DNA of 64,000 bases from an uncultured Bacilli bacterium (lineage in GTDB: Bacteria; Bacillota_I; Bacilli_A; RF39; UBA660). The translations under genes were made by a program, and so were the position numbers. Below are positions 53,514-63,433 of the stretch, one piece after another. Each line of letters begins with the position of its first letter. Positions within the stretch are counted from its first letter, which is position 1. The notes below the pieces were generated by a model. The model saw only the letters and a program-made list of their open reading frames with translations, searched no databases and was not told the origin of the DNA. The stretch spans positions 259,147 to 323,146 of the forward strand of contig CALVKA010000002.1 in the NCBI GenBank assembly GCA_944332475.1, in the 5' to 3' direction.

Positions 53514-54330
53514 ATATCTCTTCCTCATCTATTTCATCTTCATCTAAATCAACTTCTTGTTTTGGGCGAAGTTCATCAATCAACATCATACGAACATCAT
53601 CCAATGTCAAGTTATATAACATTTCTCCCTTTAATGCTATAGAAACTCGACCAGTCTCTTCAGAAACAACAATACAAATAGCATCAGTCTCCTCAGACAA
53701 CCCTAAAGCCGCTCTATGTCTAGTGCCTAATCTACGATTCAATTTAGGACTATTACTAGTTGGAAAAACTGCTCCAGCACAAGTAATTCTATCACCTTGA
53801 ATAATAACTCCACCATCATGAAGTGGATTTCCTTCATAGAAGATAGCAATTAATAAATCACTCGATAAATCAGCATAAATCTTCTTAGCCTTTTCAATAT
53901 AATTACCTAAACTAATATCACGCTCTAAAACAATTAAAGCACCAATACGCTCTTTTCTCATATAATCAACTGCATTAACTACTTCATAAACCAAATGTTC
54001 ACGTTCATCAACCGTTAATGTCTTATGACGTCCAAGCAATTGACTCCTTCCCAACTGTTCCAAAATCGTACGAATTTCAGGTTGAAATATAACAATTAAA
54101 GCAATTGGTCCCCATTGAATAACATAATCCAACAATAAAGCAATTGTAGTAAAGCCTAACCAATCACTAACCAAACTCAAAATAATTACAAACACAACTC
54201 CCTTAAAAATCAAAGAAAGTTTAATGTTGTTTTTTATATTTTTTAAAATGAAATAAAAAATAACCCAGACAAGACATATATCTGCTAAATTTCTCAGTAT
54301 AGATATAATATCAGTAACTGTTAACGTCAT
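53497..54330 (-). CDS. cdaA: Diadenylate cyclase CdaA
   Basis: Makes c-di-AMP from two ATP. The 277 residues have three N-terminal membrane helices (about 12-90), then the DAC domain with PLHDGGVII (family usually DGA) and GTRHRAALGLSEETD, and an acidic tail (DLDEDEIDEEEIYEE). GGAGGG precedes the ATG. cdaR overlaps its end. The third usual member, glmM, is not next to it. Confidence 0.95.
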   Translation of the reverse strand: MTLTVTDIISILRNLADICLVWVIFYFILKNIKNNIKLSLIFKGVVFVIILSLVSDWLGFTTIALLLDYVIQWGPIALIVIFQPEIRTILEQLGRSQLLGRHKTLTVDEREHLVYEVVNAVDYMRKERIGALIVLERDISLGNYIEKAKKIYADLSSDLLIAIFYEGNPLHDGGVIIQGDRITCAGAVFPTSNSPKLNRRLGTRHRAALGLSEETDAICIVVSEETGRVSIALKGEMLYNLTLDDVRMMLIDELRPKQEVDLDEDEIDEEEIYEENK

Positions 54331-54383
54331 CTAATCCCTCCATGCTCTATAATAGTATACATAAAATAACAAGAATAGTAAAG

Positions 54384-54767
54384 TTATTGTTTCTGATCAT
54401 CAGTCGTAGAAACACTTACAGAAGGTGTTGTTGCATTAGCTTGAGGCACTTGATTATAAGTAGTAGAATCGACTGCTGTTGACTGTGCTATATTGGTAGC
54501 TGAAACATCTCCAATCTGATTTAATTGCGCAGAAGAAATCGTGGTCTCCACATTAGAAGCAACATAAGAACCACTTGCAGTATCCGTAGGCAATAAATGA
54601 ACCTCAGCATACATTTCTTTTCTCTTTTTTTCTTCTTCTTTAACTTTTAAAAAACCTTCCGCTAAATATCCGATACAAGCAAAAATTCCAATAACAGATA
54701 TCACAACAACTGTAATATATAAAGGGCCCGACAAAAAATCTCGAAAGAACGAAATAATTACATCCAA
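54384..54767 (-). CDS. Membrane protein with Ser/Thr/Ala-rich tail, about 127 aa
   Basis: One transmembrane helix (about residues 14-36 after DFLSGPLYI), a charged segment (KVKEEEKKRKEMYAEVHL) and a low-complexity tail rich in Ser, Thr, Ala and Gln. The start is unsure: TTG 54767 follows GGGGTGG with a short spacing, while ATG 54809 lies further up with only a weak ribosome site. No family recognised. It precedes cdaA in the same direction. Confidence 0.6.
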   Translation of the reverse strand: MDVIISFFRDFLSGPLYITVVVISVIGIFACIGYLAEGFLKVKEEEKKRKEMYAEVHLLPTDTASGSYVASNVETTISSAQLNQIGDVSATNIAQSTAVDSTTYNQVPQANATTPSVSVSTTDDQKQ

Positions 54768-54889
54768 TATACCACCCCTATTCTTACTATTAATGATATC
54801 ATTTTTCATCACAAAAAACAACAAAAACCAATCAGTTTTCAGATTGATTCCCTATATATAAAGTTTGTTTATCCAAACCAAATTCCCTA

Positions 54890-54965
54890 TGGTGCCGATT
54901 AAAGGACTTGAACCTTCGACCTCCGCATTACGAATGCGCTGCTCTACCAACTGAGCTAAATCGGC
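54890..54965 (-). tRNA. tRNA-Thr (anticodon CGT)
   Basis: A complete cloverleaf of 76 bases with an encoded CCA. Acceptor stem GCCGATT/AATCGGC, D-arm GCTC...GAGC, anticodon loop TTCGTAA (CGT reads ACG), T-arm GAAGGTTCAAGTCCTTT. Pair 27-43 is G-G, a mismatch at the top of the anticodon stem (a G-A stands there in E. coli tRNA-Thr CGT). Confidence 0.96.
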
Positions 54966-55033
54966 AAACAAAAAAGTCATACAAAGATATTGTATCACTT
55001 TTCTTAGTAATTGAAAACCATTTTTAAAAATTT

Positions 55034-55234
55034 CTATTTAGCTTCAATATGATTGAATAAAATTCCAATATTAATTAGCCCTGCTATTCCAACTAAGCTA
55101 TAAATTATTCTACTAAACAAAGAATCAACTCCAAAAATAGTGTCCACTAAATTGAAGTCTAAAATTCCAATTAATCCCCAGTTAATAGCTCCAATAATAG
55201 TAATGACTAACAATATTTTTTGTACTGTTTCCAT
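55034..55234 (-). CDS. DUF378 (YuzA-like) small membrane protein
   Basis: A 66-residue protein with two membrane helices. The core IIGAINWGLIGILDFNLVDTIFG is the DUF378 signature. AGGAGGG precedes ATG 55234; a longer frame up to 55291 has no ribosome site. Function unknown. Confidence 0.92.
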   Translation of the reverse strand: METVQKILLVITIIGAINWGLIGILDFNLVDTIFGVDSLFSRIIYSLVGIAGLINIGILFNHIEAK

Positions 55235-55292
55235 AAAATCCCTCCTATCTATAGAATGGCCAAAATAAAAAGGATTATACAATTTTTTCATA

Positions 55293-55319
55293 GAAAAAGA
55301 ATCTAAAATTAGATTCTTC
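55293..55319 (-). terminator. Terminator of NlpC/P60 gene
   Basis: AGAATCTAA/TTAGATTCT palindrome overlapping the stop codon, followed by TTTTTC on the minus strand. Confidence 0.7.
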
Positions 55320-56355
55320 TAACAGCAATTACATGAGTACCAGAACCACGTGTCCATGCAGCAACATCACTTGCAATAACACCCTGAGTTGGATTAGTAG
55401 CATGAATCATTTGTCCACCACCAACATAAATGGCTGTATGTGTTGGAACACCTGCACTATATCCCCATACCAAAATATCACCTGGTTGAGCATTTTCATA
55501 GCTAACAGCTACACCATCATACATCTGGGTAGAACTACTTCTACTAATAGAAATACCAATTTGACTATATAAATATTGAACAAAACCACTACAATCAAAC
55601 CCTGCAGGAGTATTACCTCCAGCAGCATATGGACTACCTATCAATGAATAAGCAAGTTGTACTAAGCTATTCATATCTCCTGTTGCTACATAATTATTCT
55701 GTACAACGGACTCATTAGGAGTAATAACAGGTTCAACCGGAACACTCTCTTCTATTTTTTCTGCAACTTCTACAGAATATGAAATAGAAGAAACATTACC
55801 ATATTGATCAACTGCTTTAACTACAACCTCATAAGTACCAGGTATATTGCTATCAACATTACTATCAATAGTATAATAATTTGTATCTAACTCTTCATTT
55901 ACAATTTCTTTTTGCTGATATTTTATTTCCCCATCCACTTTATCATAAACAGAAGACAAATTACTTAAAGCATCAAAGGAATCTCCTTCCGTCAACGAAA
56001 TAGAATCTTCTTTTAATTGAATTTCAGGTGCTGTAGTATCTTTCACTTCCACTACAATAGGCACTTCTTTAACAATTTGGTCTTTTTCCACTTCAACAAT
56101 CATTTCCTGTGGACCAACTTTTGCAGTATCTATATCTTTTTTAATAGAAACAATATCTCCATCAATAGAGTCTACAACCGTACGAATATCATAATTAGGA
56201 CTACCATATTCAATCGTTGCAGCCTCTGATACGGAAATATCAATACTAGTATACACTTTATGATATTCATAAAAATAACAAATCATTAAACTAACAAAAA
56301 GAAACATTGTCGTCGTTAATAGCTTTCGCTTCGACGGTAAATTTTCTATATTCAT
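55309..56355 (-). CDS. Membrane-anchored NlpC/P60 peptidoglycan hydrolase with Ig-like domain
   Basis: A 348-residue protein: N-terminal transmembrane helix (about 14-31), extracytoplasmic region with a DUF5011-like Ig domain (about 115-205; KDTTAPEIQLKEDSISLTEGD, GTYEVVVKAVDQYGN), then NlpC/P60 from about 225 with Cys in FDCSGFVQYLY, His in THTAIYVGGG and the third polar residue in MIHATNP. It would cleave D-Glu-diamino-acid bonds in stem peptides. ATG 56355 follows AGGGGGAG; the longer frame is rejected. Confidence 0.93.
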   Translation of the reverse strand: MNIENLPSKRKLLTTTMFLFVSLMICYFYEYHKVYTSIDISVSEAATIEYGSPNYDIRTVVDSIDGDIVSIKKDIDTAKVGPQEMIVEVEKDQIVKEVPIVVEVKDTTAPEIQLKEDSISLTEGDSFDALSNLSSVYDKVDGEIKYQQKEIVNEELDTNYYTIDSNVDSNIPGTYEVVVKAVDQYGNVSSISYSVEVAEKIEESVPVEPVITPNESVVQNNYVATGDMNSLVQLAYSLIGSPYAAGGNTPAGFDCSGFVQYLYSQIGISISRSSSTQMYDGVAVSYENAQPGDILVWGYSAGVPTHTAIYVGGGQMIHATNPTQGVIASDVAAWTRGSGTHVIAVRRI

Positions 56356-56491
56356 GTGTAATCTCCCCCTGAGATAGAGTATATTATAACATAACTGGCA
56401 ATCTTTGTCAAAAATCATCACCTATTTATAAAATAACCAAATAAAATAAGAATATACAAAAAGAAAAAAAAGAAGCATAAATCTTCCCTTT

Positions 56492-56806
56492 TTAAGCACT
56501 TAAGTCTTGATATTCCTGAGATAACATCTGTAATTTTTGACTAATCTTTTGTATCTCTGCTTGCTCTAACGAATACCAACCCTTACGAAACATCAACTCA
56601 TATACTTCTCTTTGTAAAGAAATCAAAGATAAAAATACTTGTTTATGTTTTTCATATAAACATTCATTACTAGCCTCACTCATTGCCATAACATAATTTT
56701 TACTCATCTCTTTTAAACAAGAAAGTAAAGTATTAAGATAATCTTTATCATTACACGATATACCAGTAGGAACCTCTACTTTAGGATTACTAACTTTTTG
56801 ATTCAT
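56492..56806 (-). CDS. CotF-like spore coat protein, 104 aa
   Basis: An all-helical, ferritin-like protein. YLNTLLSCLKEMSKNYVMAMSEASNECL and the end MFRKGWYSLEQAE match the coat F domain (pattern ...QKGWYxxxxA). AGGAGGTG precedes ATG 56806. It overlaps the preceding small coat-like gene, suggesting a three-gene coat unit. Confidence 0.82.
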   Translation of the reverse strand: MNQKVSNPKVEVPTGISCNDKDYLNTLLSCLKEMSKNYVMAMSEASNECLYEKHKQVFLSLISLQREVYELMFRKGWYSLEQAEIQKISQKLQMLSQEYQDLSA

Positions 56807-57026
56807 TACAAACACCTCCTAAAGTAGATAAAACTGTATTTAAATTTTGATCAAAAACATCAGCCGCTTTTTCCATAACCGTGATAATTTCCTGATCAGT
56901 TACTTGATTAACAGAATTTTTCATTTTTTTATATGCTCCATAATTCCACTCGAACATATCTGATAAATAATCTAAATCTTTACCTGTAAGAATATTATTA
57001 GGCACTTCCATATATTGAATATTCAA
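56790..57026 (-). CDS. Small coat-associated-like protein, 78 aa (TTG start)
   Basis: Helical, ends GGVCNESKS. The pattern LDYLSDMFEWNYGAYKKMKNSV is like the short partner of CotF-family proteins found beside them in Firmicutes. The start is TTG 57026 with AGGGAG upstream; ATG 57011 has no ribosome site. It overlaps the CotF-like gene. Confidence 0.7.
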   Translation of the reverse strand: MNIQYMEVPNNILTGKDLDYLSDMFEWNYGAYKKMKNSVNQVTDQEIITVMEKAADVFDQNLNTVLSTLGGVCNESKS

Positions 57027-57040
57027 AAAAATCTCCCTTT

Positions 57041-57478
57041 CTACAAATATTTTTTTAAATCTTTTTGTGTTTTTTTCTGAAACTTCAAAAACTCTTTAGC
57101 AAGTTTTAAAACATCTTTATTAATATCATCGCTAGCACTATCGACCCTTTTTTGCATCTCGATTTCTCCCATGGATAATCCCTGTATTAATAAATCTGCA
57201 ATAGCTGCATCACTATTATCAGTAAGAACTTCCTTAAAAATTCCCATAGAAGACATCACTTTCGCCATATTTCCTTCTTCTTCAGGTTGCTTATTCTGAG
57301 AAATCAACTCTTCTTTTGCCTTTTCTTCAAAAGAAGAGTACTCTTCAAAAATACTTTCAACATCACCCACAATTTTATTGTCCTTACCTTTTAAATTTTC
57401 CAATAATTTTTGAGTAGAAAATCTTCCCATAGAAGCATCCTTATAAATTTTTTCAATTAATTCACATTGTCTATTCAT
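57041..57478 (-). CDS. Hypothetical helical protein, 145 aa
   Basis: No family recognised. Fully helical by pattern (MNRQCELIEKIYKDASMGRF; ending KFQKKTQKDLKKYL), no membrane segment. The DASMGRFSTQKLLE motif resembles ferritin-like stress proteins. TGAGGTGA precedes the ATG. First of a run with two coat-like proteins; coat or spore association is inference. Confidence 0.72.
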   Translation of the reverse strand: MNRQCELIEKIYKDASMGRFSTQKLLENLKGKDNKIVGDVESIFEEYSSFEEKAKEELISQNKQPEEEGNMAKVMSSMGIFKEVLTDNSDAAIADLLIQGLSMGEIEMQKRVDSASDDINKDVLKLAKEFLKFQKKTQKDLKKYL

Positions 57479-57522
57479 AAATTCACCTCAGTACTAGTAT
57501 GAAATAAACAAAAATATTTATA

Positions 57523-58911
57523 CTACTTTTTTGATAAAGATTTTGTAGCTGGCCCCTTTAACAAAGTACCATCCAATAAAAACCGAGACCCATGACAAGG
57601 ACAATCCCAAGTTTTATCATAAGAATTAAAGACCAATTGACACTTCATATGAGGACAAACCAAACAAACTTTATGAATTTCATGTTCTTCATCTTCGTAT
57701 ATTGCATGCGCAACACCATGAATACGAACATAAGATGGATTGTTTTTTTGAAAAAAAGAATCTGTATATGCCTTCATATAATGAAATAATCCAATAAAAG
57801 AATTACTAAACATAGAAAAATTTATTCTTTTTGGATCAAATAAAGAGACATAAGAACATGATTTATGAAGTACTAAATTAGCTATCATTTTTCCTGCCAA
57901 AACACCATTTGTCATTCCCCATCCACGATAAGCTGTTCCAATAAAAAGATGTTGCTCCACTCTCCCAATCATAGGCAACAAATCATGGCTAACAATATCT
58001 TGATTATCCCAAGTATAACTAGGAATTTTACCAAAATACTGTTTAAACTCTTTCCTACTCTTCTCATAGTGTTTTCCAAAATCAATTTGACTTGTCAGAC
58101 GATGACGGTTAGATCCATATAATACATAATCTTGATAATATCGAATAGAATGTAAATCTTCATCCACATTAATAGCAGAATATTTTCCTATATCCAATAC
58201 TTTTGCAGCATTCACATATTCTCGCTGAACATAAGTCCTAACAGGAAATAAATTAGGAAGAAGAAAAAATGGATAGTGACAAGCAATAACAACATCACGA
58301 GCATGAAATACCCCCCGAGAAGTAGAAAGAATATAGTTACTATTTTCTTTTCTTATCTCAGTAACCAAAGTGTTTTCAAAAATGGGTACTGTCGTAGAAA
58401 TAGATAAACTCAAACCAGATAAAAACTTTAACGGATGAAATACATAAGAATTAGAAATTCCAATACCAGATTGAATTTTATCATTTTCCACGATAAAAGG
58501 GCGCTCATCAAAAGATTCCAATATCTTTTTTTCTAACTCAATTTTATAATTATTTTTTTCTTCTAAAGAAAACAAAATAGAAGGAACTTGTTCTAATTCA
58601 CAAGAAATATCCTCTTTTTCAATAATCTGTAATATTTCCCAAATAGCATCCTTTTGAGACTGATAATATTCTTTAGATCTACTACCCAATTTTTGATAAA
58701 TATCACCTTGTAAAAAAGTTATCTTAGCTGTTGTTTTACATGTAATTCCACTTCCAACTTTACCTTGATCCAAAATAGCCACTTTTAAACCACTGTCTTT
58801 TAAATAATAAGCCGTACTTAAACCAGTAATCCCAGCCCCAATTATAATCACATCAAAAAACTTTTCATTATAATTTAAAGAATTAATAGGAAACTTTGCC
58901 TTCCAAAACAT
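57523..58911 (-). CDS. FAD-dependent oxidoreductase with C-terminal Rieske domain
   Basis: A 462-residue protein: FAD-binding GxGxxG in VIIIGAGITGLSTAYYL (about 21-37), a DAO-type fold (FIGTAYRGWGMTNGVLAGKMIA), then a Rieske [2Fe-2S] site VCPHMKC...CPCHGSRF (about 420-445). This matches Bacillus YhfW. The substrate is unknown. GGTGATT precedes the ATG. Confidence 0.93.
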   Translation of the reverse strand: MFWKAKFPINSLNYNEKFFDVIIIGAGITGLSTAYYLKDSGLKVAILDQGKVGSGITCKTTAKITFLQGDIYQKLGSRSKEYYQSQKDAIWEILQIIEKEDISCELEQVPSILFSLEEKNNYKIELEKKILESFDERPFIVENDKIQSGIGISNSYVFHPLKFLSGLSLSISTTVPIFENTLVTEIRKENSNYILSTSRGVFHARDVVIACHYPFFLLPNLFPVRTYVQREYVNAAKVLDIGKYSAINVDEDLHSIRYYQDYVLYGSNRHRLTSQIDFGKHYEKSRKEFKQYFGKIPSYTWDNQDIVSHDLLPMIGRVEQHLFIGTAYRGWGMTNGVLAGKMIANLVLHKSCSYVSLFDPKRINFSMFSNSFIGLFHYMKAYTDSFFQKNNPSYVRIHGVAHAIYEDEEHEIHKVCLVCPHMKCQLVFNSYDKTWDCPCHGSRFLLDGTLLKGPATKSLSKK

Positions 58912-58965
58912 ATAATCACCAATAATAAATTACCCAAAAAAGAAAAAACAATACAAAAAAAGATA

Positions 58966-59676
58966 CTATTTAAAGTATCTTTCTTTAAAATAATCATATA
59001 GTTGATTGCACTTCTCTTTATCCATATCTTGTTTATCTTCATATGGATAAGGAATTCCTAATTTGATATATTTTTCTCTACCAAGTCGATGAAAAGGAAG
59101 AAAATCAACCCTTTCAACATTATGAATATGTTGCAAATAATCTACTAAACTATCCATATATTCATAAGTATCTGTAATCCCTGGTACAATAACTTGGCGA
59201 ATCCAAATTTTCTTATCCAATTTATTACAAACATCAATAAAATGTTCTACTTCCTTTAAAGGTTGTCCAGTAATATTAAGATATCCTTCAGAAGTAGTAT
59301 GTTTGATATCTAACAAAACCAAATCTACATAAGATAATAACTCTTCATAATCACCAAGTCCAACTCCAGAAGTATCTATCGCAATATGAATATTTTTTTC
59401 TTTTAAGAGCTTACACACTTCGATAATAAAATCTTTATGTAATAGCGGTTCTCCACCAGAGAACGTAACGCCACCATTCTTTTTAAAATATGGCTCGCAC
59501 CTTTCTATCTTTTTTACTAATTCCTCTGGTGTATAATTAGCTTCCCTCTTTTTCCACATTTCAGGATTATGACAATATTTACATCGTAACATACATCCAT
59601 TAAAGAATACAACACATCGAATACCAGGACCATCGACTAATCCAAATGTTTCAATGGAATCAATGCTAGCTTTCAT
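58966..59676 (-). CDS. pflA: Pyruvate formate-lyase activating enzyme
   Basis: Radical SAM enzyme that puts the glycyl radical on PflB. The 236 residues carry CMLRCKYCHNP (CxxxCxxC, about 29-39) and GGVTFSGGEPLLH. The ATG lies 2 bases after the pflB stop with no clear ribosome site, so translation is coupled to pflB. Confidence 0.97.
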   Translation of the reverse strand: MKASIDSIETFGLVDGPGIRCVVFFNGCMLRCKYCHNPEMWKKREANYTPEELVKKIERCEPYFKKNGGVTFSGGEPLLHKDFIIEVCKLLKEKNIHIAIDTSGVGLGDYEELLSYVDLVLLDIKHTTSEGYLNITGQPLKEVEHFIDVCNKLDKKIWIRQVIVPGITDTYEYMDSLVDYLQHIHNVERVDFLPFHRLGREKYIKLGIPYPYEDKQDMDKEKCNQLYDYFKERYFK

Positions 59677-59678
59677 AA

Positions 59679-61919
59679 TTACATTTTCTCATGGAATGTT
59701 CTAGCAATAACTTCTTCTTGTTGCTTTCTAGTTAATTTATTAAATCTAACAGCATATCCAGAAACACGAATCGTAAGTAAAGGATACTTATCAGGATGAT
59801 CCATAGCATCAATTAACGTTTCACGATTTAATACGTTAACATTTAAATGATGTGCTCCTTGAACAAAATATCCATCCATTAAATTAACTAAATTTTCCAC
59901 TCTTTCTTCTTCTGTTTGTCCTAAAGCATTAGGTACTACTGAGAAAGTATTAGAAATACCATCTCTACAGCAATTAGCCCAATCTAATTTAGCAACAGAG
60001 TTTAATGAAGCAATAGCTCCACTTTGATCTCTTCCGTGCATTGGATTAGCTCCTGGAGCAAAAGCAACACCTGCTTTTCTACCATCAGGAGTAGCACCAG
60101 TATTAGAACCATATACTACGTTAGATGTAATAGTAAGTACAGATAATGTTGGATGAGCATTTCTATAACAAGGATGAGAACTTAATTCTTTATAGAATAC
60201 ATCTAAAATTTCTTTTCCGATTTCATCTACTCTATCATCATCATTACCATATTTAGGGAAATCACCTTCGATTTCAAAATCAACAGTAATCCCATCTTCA
60301 TCACGAATTGGTTTTACTTTTGCATATTTAATTGCAGAAAGTGAATCTACTGCTACAGAGAAACCAGCAACACCATAAGCCATTAAACGATTTACATAAG
60401 TATCATGTAGTGCCATTTGTCCAGCTTCATAAGCATATTTATCATGCATATAGTGAATAATGTTCATAGCATCAGAATAGATTCTAGCAACTTCATGCAT
60501 CATCTTAAAGTAAGCAACTTTAACTTTATCATAGTCAAGCACTTCATCAGTCATCTTTTCAAATCCAGGAATAACAAGTTCACGCTTAACTTCATCAACG
60601 CCACCATTAATAGCATAAAGTAATGTCTTAGCTAAGTTACAACGAGCTCCAAAGAATTGCATATCTTTTCCAACACGCATTGCAGATACACAACAAGCAA
60701 TTGCGTAATCGTCGCCCATACTTGGACGCATAACATCATCGTTTTCATATTGAATAGAATCAGTTGCAATACTAACTTTAGCACAATATTTCTTCCAAGC
60801 TTCTGGTAAATTTTGAGCCCATAAAATAGTCATATTTGGTTCTGGAGCACTCTCTAAGTTTTCTAGTGTATGAACGATACGGAAAGAAGTCTTATTAACC
60901 ATAGACTTACCTTCAATAGTAATACCACCTAAAGAACATGTTACCCATGTTGGATCTCCAGAGAACAATTCATCATAATCAGGTGTTCTTAAATGACGAG
61001 CAGCTCTTAATTTAATAACAAAATGATCAATAATCTCTTGAGCTTCTTCCTCAGTTAAAGTACCATTCTTAAAATCTCTTTCAAAATAAATATCAAAGAA
61101 TGCATCTACTCTACCTAAAGACATAGCAGCACCATTATCTTCTTTAATAGCAGCTAAATATCCAAAATAAGTCCATTGTACAGCTTCTTTTGCATTTGTA
61201 GCAGGTTTAGAAATATCAAAACCATAAGAAGCAGCCATATCTTTAATTTCTTGTAAAGCCTTATATTGCATTGAAATTTCTTCACGTAAACGGATAGTCT
61301 CATCATCCATAATTGTGATTTTCATATTATCCCAATCGCTCTTTTTCTGTTTCATTAAATAATCGATACCATAAAGAGCAATTCTACGATAATCACCAAT
61401 AATTCTTCCACGACCATAGGCATCAGGAAGACCAGTTAATAACTTATTATGACGAGCCTTTCTAATTTCAGGAGTATAGGCATCAAAAACTCCATCATTA
61501 TGAGTTTTTACTAAATTAGTTTCTTTAATAAATTTTTCAAGTTCAGGGTTCATCTTGTAACCATATGCTTCAAGTTCTTGATAAACCATTTTAATTCCAC
61601 CCTTAGGAACGATACTTCTTTTACCTAATTTATCAGTTTGAAGACCAACGATTACATCATCATCTTCACTAATATATCCTGGAGCAAAAGCATTAATTCC
61701 AGCAGGATGATCTACATCAATATCAATAACGTGCTTTTTCACCTCTTCTTTACACATATCTTCATATACTTTCAAAACACGTTTAGTCTTTTCTGTAGGT
61801 CCGCTTAAAAATGATTCATCACCATCATAAGCTGTATAGTTCTTTTTAATGAAATCACTAACATCGACTTCATTACACCATACACCCTCTTTAAAATCTT
61901 TCCATTGTTCTTGTTCCAT
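59679..61919 (-). CDS. pflB: Formate acetyltransferase (pyruvate formate-lyase)
   Basis: Converts pyruvate and CoA to acetyl-CoA and formate without oxygen. The 746 residues include the adjacent catalytic cysteines in [10 protein letters not shown] and the glycyl radical site RVSGYAVRF near the C-terminus. GAAGGTGA precedes the ATG. pflB then pflA is the usual order; acetate kinases at 10216-12677 would use the acetyl-CoA branch via Pta. Confidence 0.98.
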   Translation of the reverse strand: MEQEQWKDFKEGVWCNEVDVSDFIKKNYTAYDGDESFLSGPTEKTKRVLKVYEDMCKEEVKKHVIDIDVDHPAGINAFAPGYISEDDDVIVGLQTDKLGKRSIVPKGGIKMVYQELEAYGYKMNPELEKFIKETNLVKTHNDGVFDAYTPEIRKARHNKLLTGLPDAYGRGRIIGDYRRIALYGIDYLMKQKKSDWDNMKITIMDDETIRLREEISMQYKALQEIKDMAASYGFDISKPATNAKEAVQWTYFGYLAAIKEDNGAAMSLGRVDAFFDIYFERDFKNGTLTEEEAQEIIDHFVIKLRAARHLRTPDYDELFSGDPTWVTCSLGGITIEGKSMVNKTSFRIVHTLENLESAPEPNMTILWAQNLPEAWKKYCAKVSIATDSIQYENDDVMRPSMGDDYAIACCVSAMRVGKDMQFFGARCNLAKTLLYAINGGVDEVKRELVIPGFEKMTDEVLDYDKVKVAYFKMMHEVARIYSDAMNIIHYMHDKYAYEAGQMALHDTYVNRLMAYGVAGFSVAVDSLSAIKYAKVKPIRDEDGITVDFEIEGDFPKYGNDDDRVDEIGKEILDVFYKELSSHPCYRNAHPTLSVLTITSNVVYGSNTGATPDGRKAGVAFAPGANPMHGRDQSGAIASLNSVAKLDWANCCRDGISNTFSVVPNALGQTEEERVENLVNLMDGYFVQGAHHLNVNVLNRETLIDAMDHPDKYPLLTIRVSGYAVRFNKLTRKQQEEVIARTFHEKM

Positions 61920-62030
61920 TTAATCTATCACCTTCCCAACACATATTATACCATAATCGTCACTATTCCCATACATATAATATGTATTTTTTTACATATT
62001 TTACAACTAGATTTTTAATAAAATATATGA

Positions 62031-62036
62031 TATAAT
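62031..62036 (+). promoter_or_regulatory. Extended -10 promoter of ssrA
   Basis: TATAAT preceded by TGA, 10 bases before the tmRNA 5' end. No good -35 at standard distance. Confidence 0.6.
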
Positions 62037-62046
62037 CTTCGCATAC

Positions 62047-62426
62047 GGGGCTGACACGGTTTCGACGGGAATATTTGAGCACAGATGGCAAGTCGAATGT
62101 CCACGTCACGGACACAAAAAAATAAACGCAAACAAAGTTAAAAATGCAGTTGCTAACATGTTTGGTGGAAACCAAGCAGTAGCATTTGCCTAATCGAAAA
62201 AAAGGCCTGCGCTTTCTTTTATTTCTTACCTAGGAAATAATGGAAGGTTCATACTTATAGGTTATAGCTATTTTCTTCCCAGGAAATAGAAAGAATTAAC
62301 GGGATAATATATTATCTTGGTCGTTAACTACTTGGATAGTATATGAATACAATTAGTTAACTAAACTTGTAGAAGTTTGTGTAGCTTTATTTTCGGACAG
62401 GAGTTCGATTCTCCTCAGCTCCACCA
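62047..62426 (+). ncRNA. ssrA: tmRNA (ssrA)
   Basis: About 380 bases. The 5' GGGGCUGACACGG and 3' CAGCTCCACCA ends form the tRNA-like acceptor, with TTCGATTCTCC as T-arm. The tag frame 62128-62193 starts at the resume codon GCA and ends TAA: 21 residues beginning ANKVKNAV and ending NQAVAFA. A terminator follows at 62462. The AFA end resembles tags of Mollicutes rather than the LAA of Bacillus. smpB lies nearby at the right edge on the other strand. Confidence 0.97.
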
Positions 62427-62461
62427 TATAAAAATTAATTCAATAGAATTGTAATAAATAG

Positions 62462-62483
62462 CAGTCACTTAGACTGTTTTTTT
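62462..62483 (+). terminator. Terminator of ssrA
   Basis: CAGTC/GACTG stem, five-base loop, seven T. Confidence 0.78.
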
Positions 62484-62599
62484 ACGCATTAAAAACTATT
62501 TTTTGTATTTAAAACACTATTTTAGTTTGATAAACGCATTAAATTTTCTTGTATTATAACTACCAATAAAATATAATAAAAGCAGAAAGGAGACTGTGT

Positions 62600-63367
62600 A
62601 TGTATAAAATCAAAAATTTTACCAACAATGATGACGTCAAAATATTAAAAGAACTAGGTCCGTTTAAAGTAATCGAATATCAAAGAGACCTAAGCGTAAC
62701 ACCAGCAACAGCACAAATAAGTTACTTCAGCAATCTAATGAATGTTAGAAAAAGGCAAGTAATCTGTGAATTATCAAAATCATCTATTACAGTACAAGCA
62801 GGAGCAATGCAATGGATGGTTGGAAATGCCAACGCAACTACCGGAATAAAAGGTGTAGGAGACTTGTTTTCAAAAGCCGTACGCGGTAAGGTAACAGGAG
62901 AGTCCGCAATCAAACCAGAATATACTGGAACAGGAGAAATAATATTAGAACCAACTTACCATCATATCTTATTATTAGATTTGTCAGAATGGAATCAATC
63001 CATTGTCCTAGATGACGGACTATTTTTAGCCTGTGAATCAACCTTAAAACAAAAAGCAGTAATGAGAAGTAATATTTCATCAGCGATAGCTGGTAATGAA
63101 GGACTATTTAATTTAGGAATAGAAGGAAAAGGTATCCTTTGCCTAGAATCACCATGTCCACAAGAAGAATTAATTGAAGTAGAATTAGAAAATGACGTAG
63201 TAAAAATTGACGGTAATCTAGCAATCGCATGGAGTGGTAGCCTGGAATTTACAGTAGAACGTTCCGGAAAAACTCTTGTTGGGTCTGCAGCTTCAGGGGA
63301 AGGTTTAGTAAATGTATATAGAGGAACCGGAAAGGTATTAATTGCTCCAGTAGATAAAATACAATAA
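62600..63367 (+). CDS. AIM24 family protein
   Basis: A 255-residue TRAP-like beta-sandwich protein. AIM24 pattern visible: ITVQAGAMQWMVGN, GTGEIILEPTYHHILLLDL, NLGIEGKGILCLES and a late AASGEGLVNVYRGTGKVLIAP. The molecular function of the family is unknown in bacteria. AAAGGAG precedes the ATG. Confidence 0.92.
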   Translation: MYKIKNFTNNDDVKILKELGPFKVIEYQRDLSVTPATAQISYFSNLMNVRKRQVICELSKSSITVQAGAMQWMVGNANATTGIKGVGDLFSKAVRGKVTGESAIKPEYTGTGEIILEPTYHHILLLDLSEWNQSIVLDDGLFLACESTLKQKAVMRSNISSAIAGNEGLFNLGIEGKGILCLESPCPQEELIEVELENDVVKIDGNLAIAWSGSLEFTVERSGKTLVGSAASGEGLVNVYRGTGKVLIAPVDKIQ

Positions 63368-63433
63368 ATCTCATTTGTCAGTCCATAAAAAGTGTGATAC
63401 AATAAACACATAATAGAAGGAAGAGGTGAACAA

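Noticed and set aside
61963-62175. 70-codon minus-strand open frame at pflB-ssrA boundary
   Set aside because: It covers the tmRNA promoter and 5' half on the opposite strand; no ribosome site and no family pattern.
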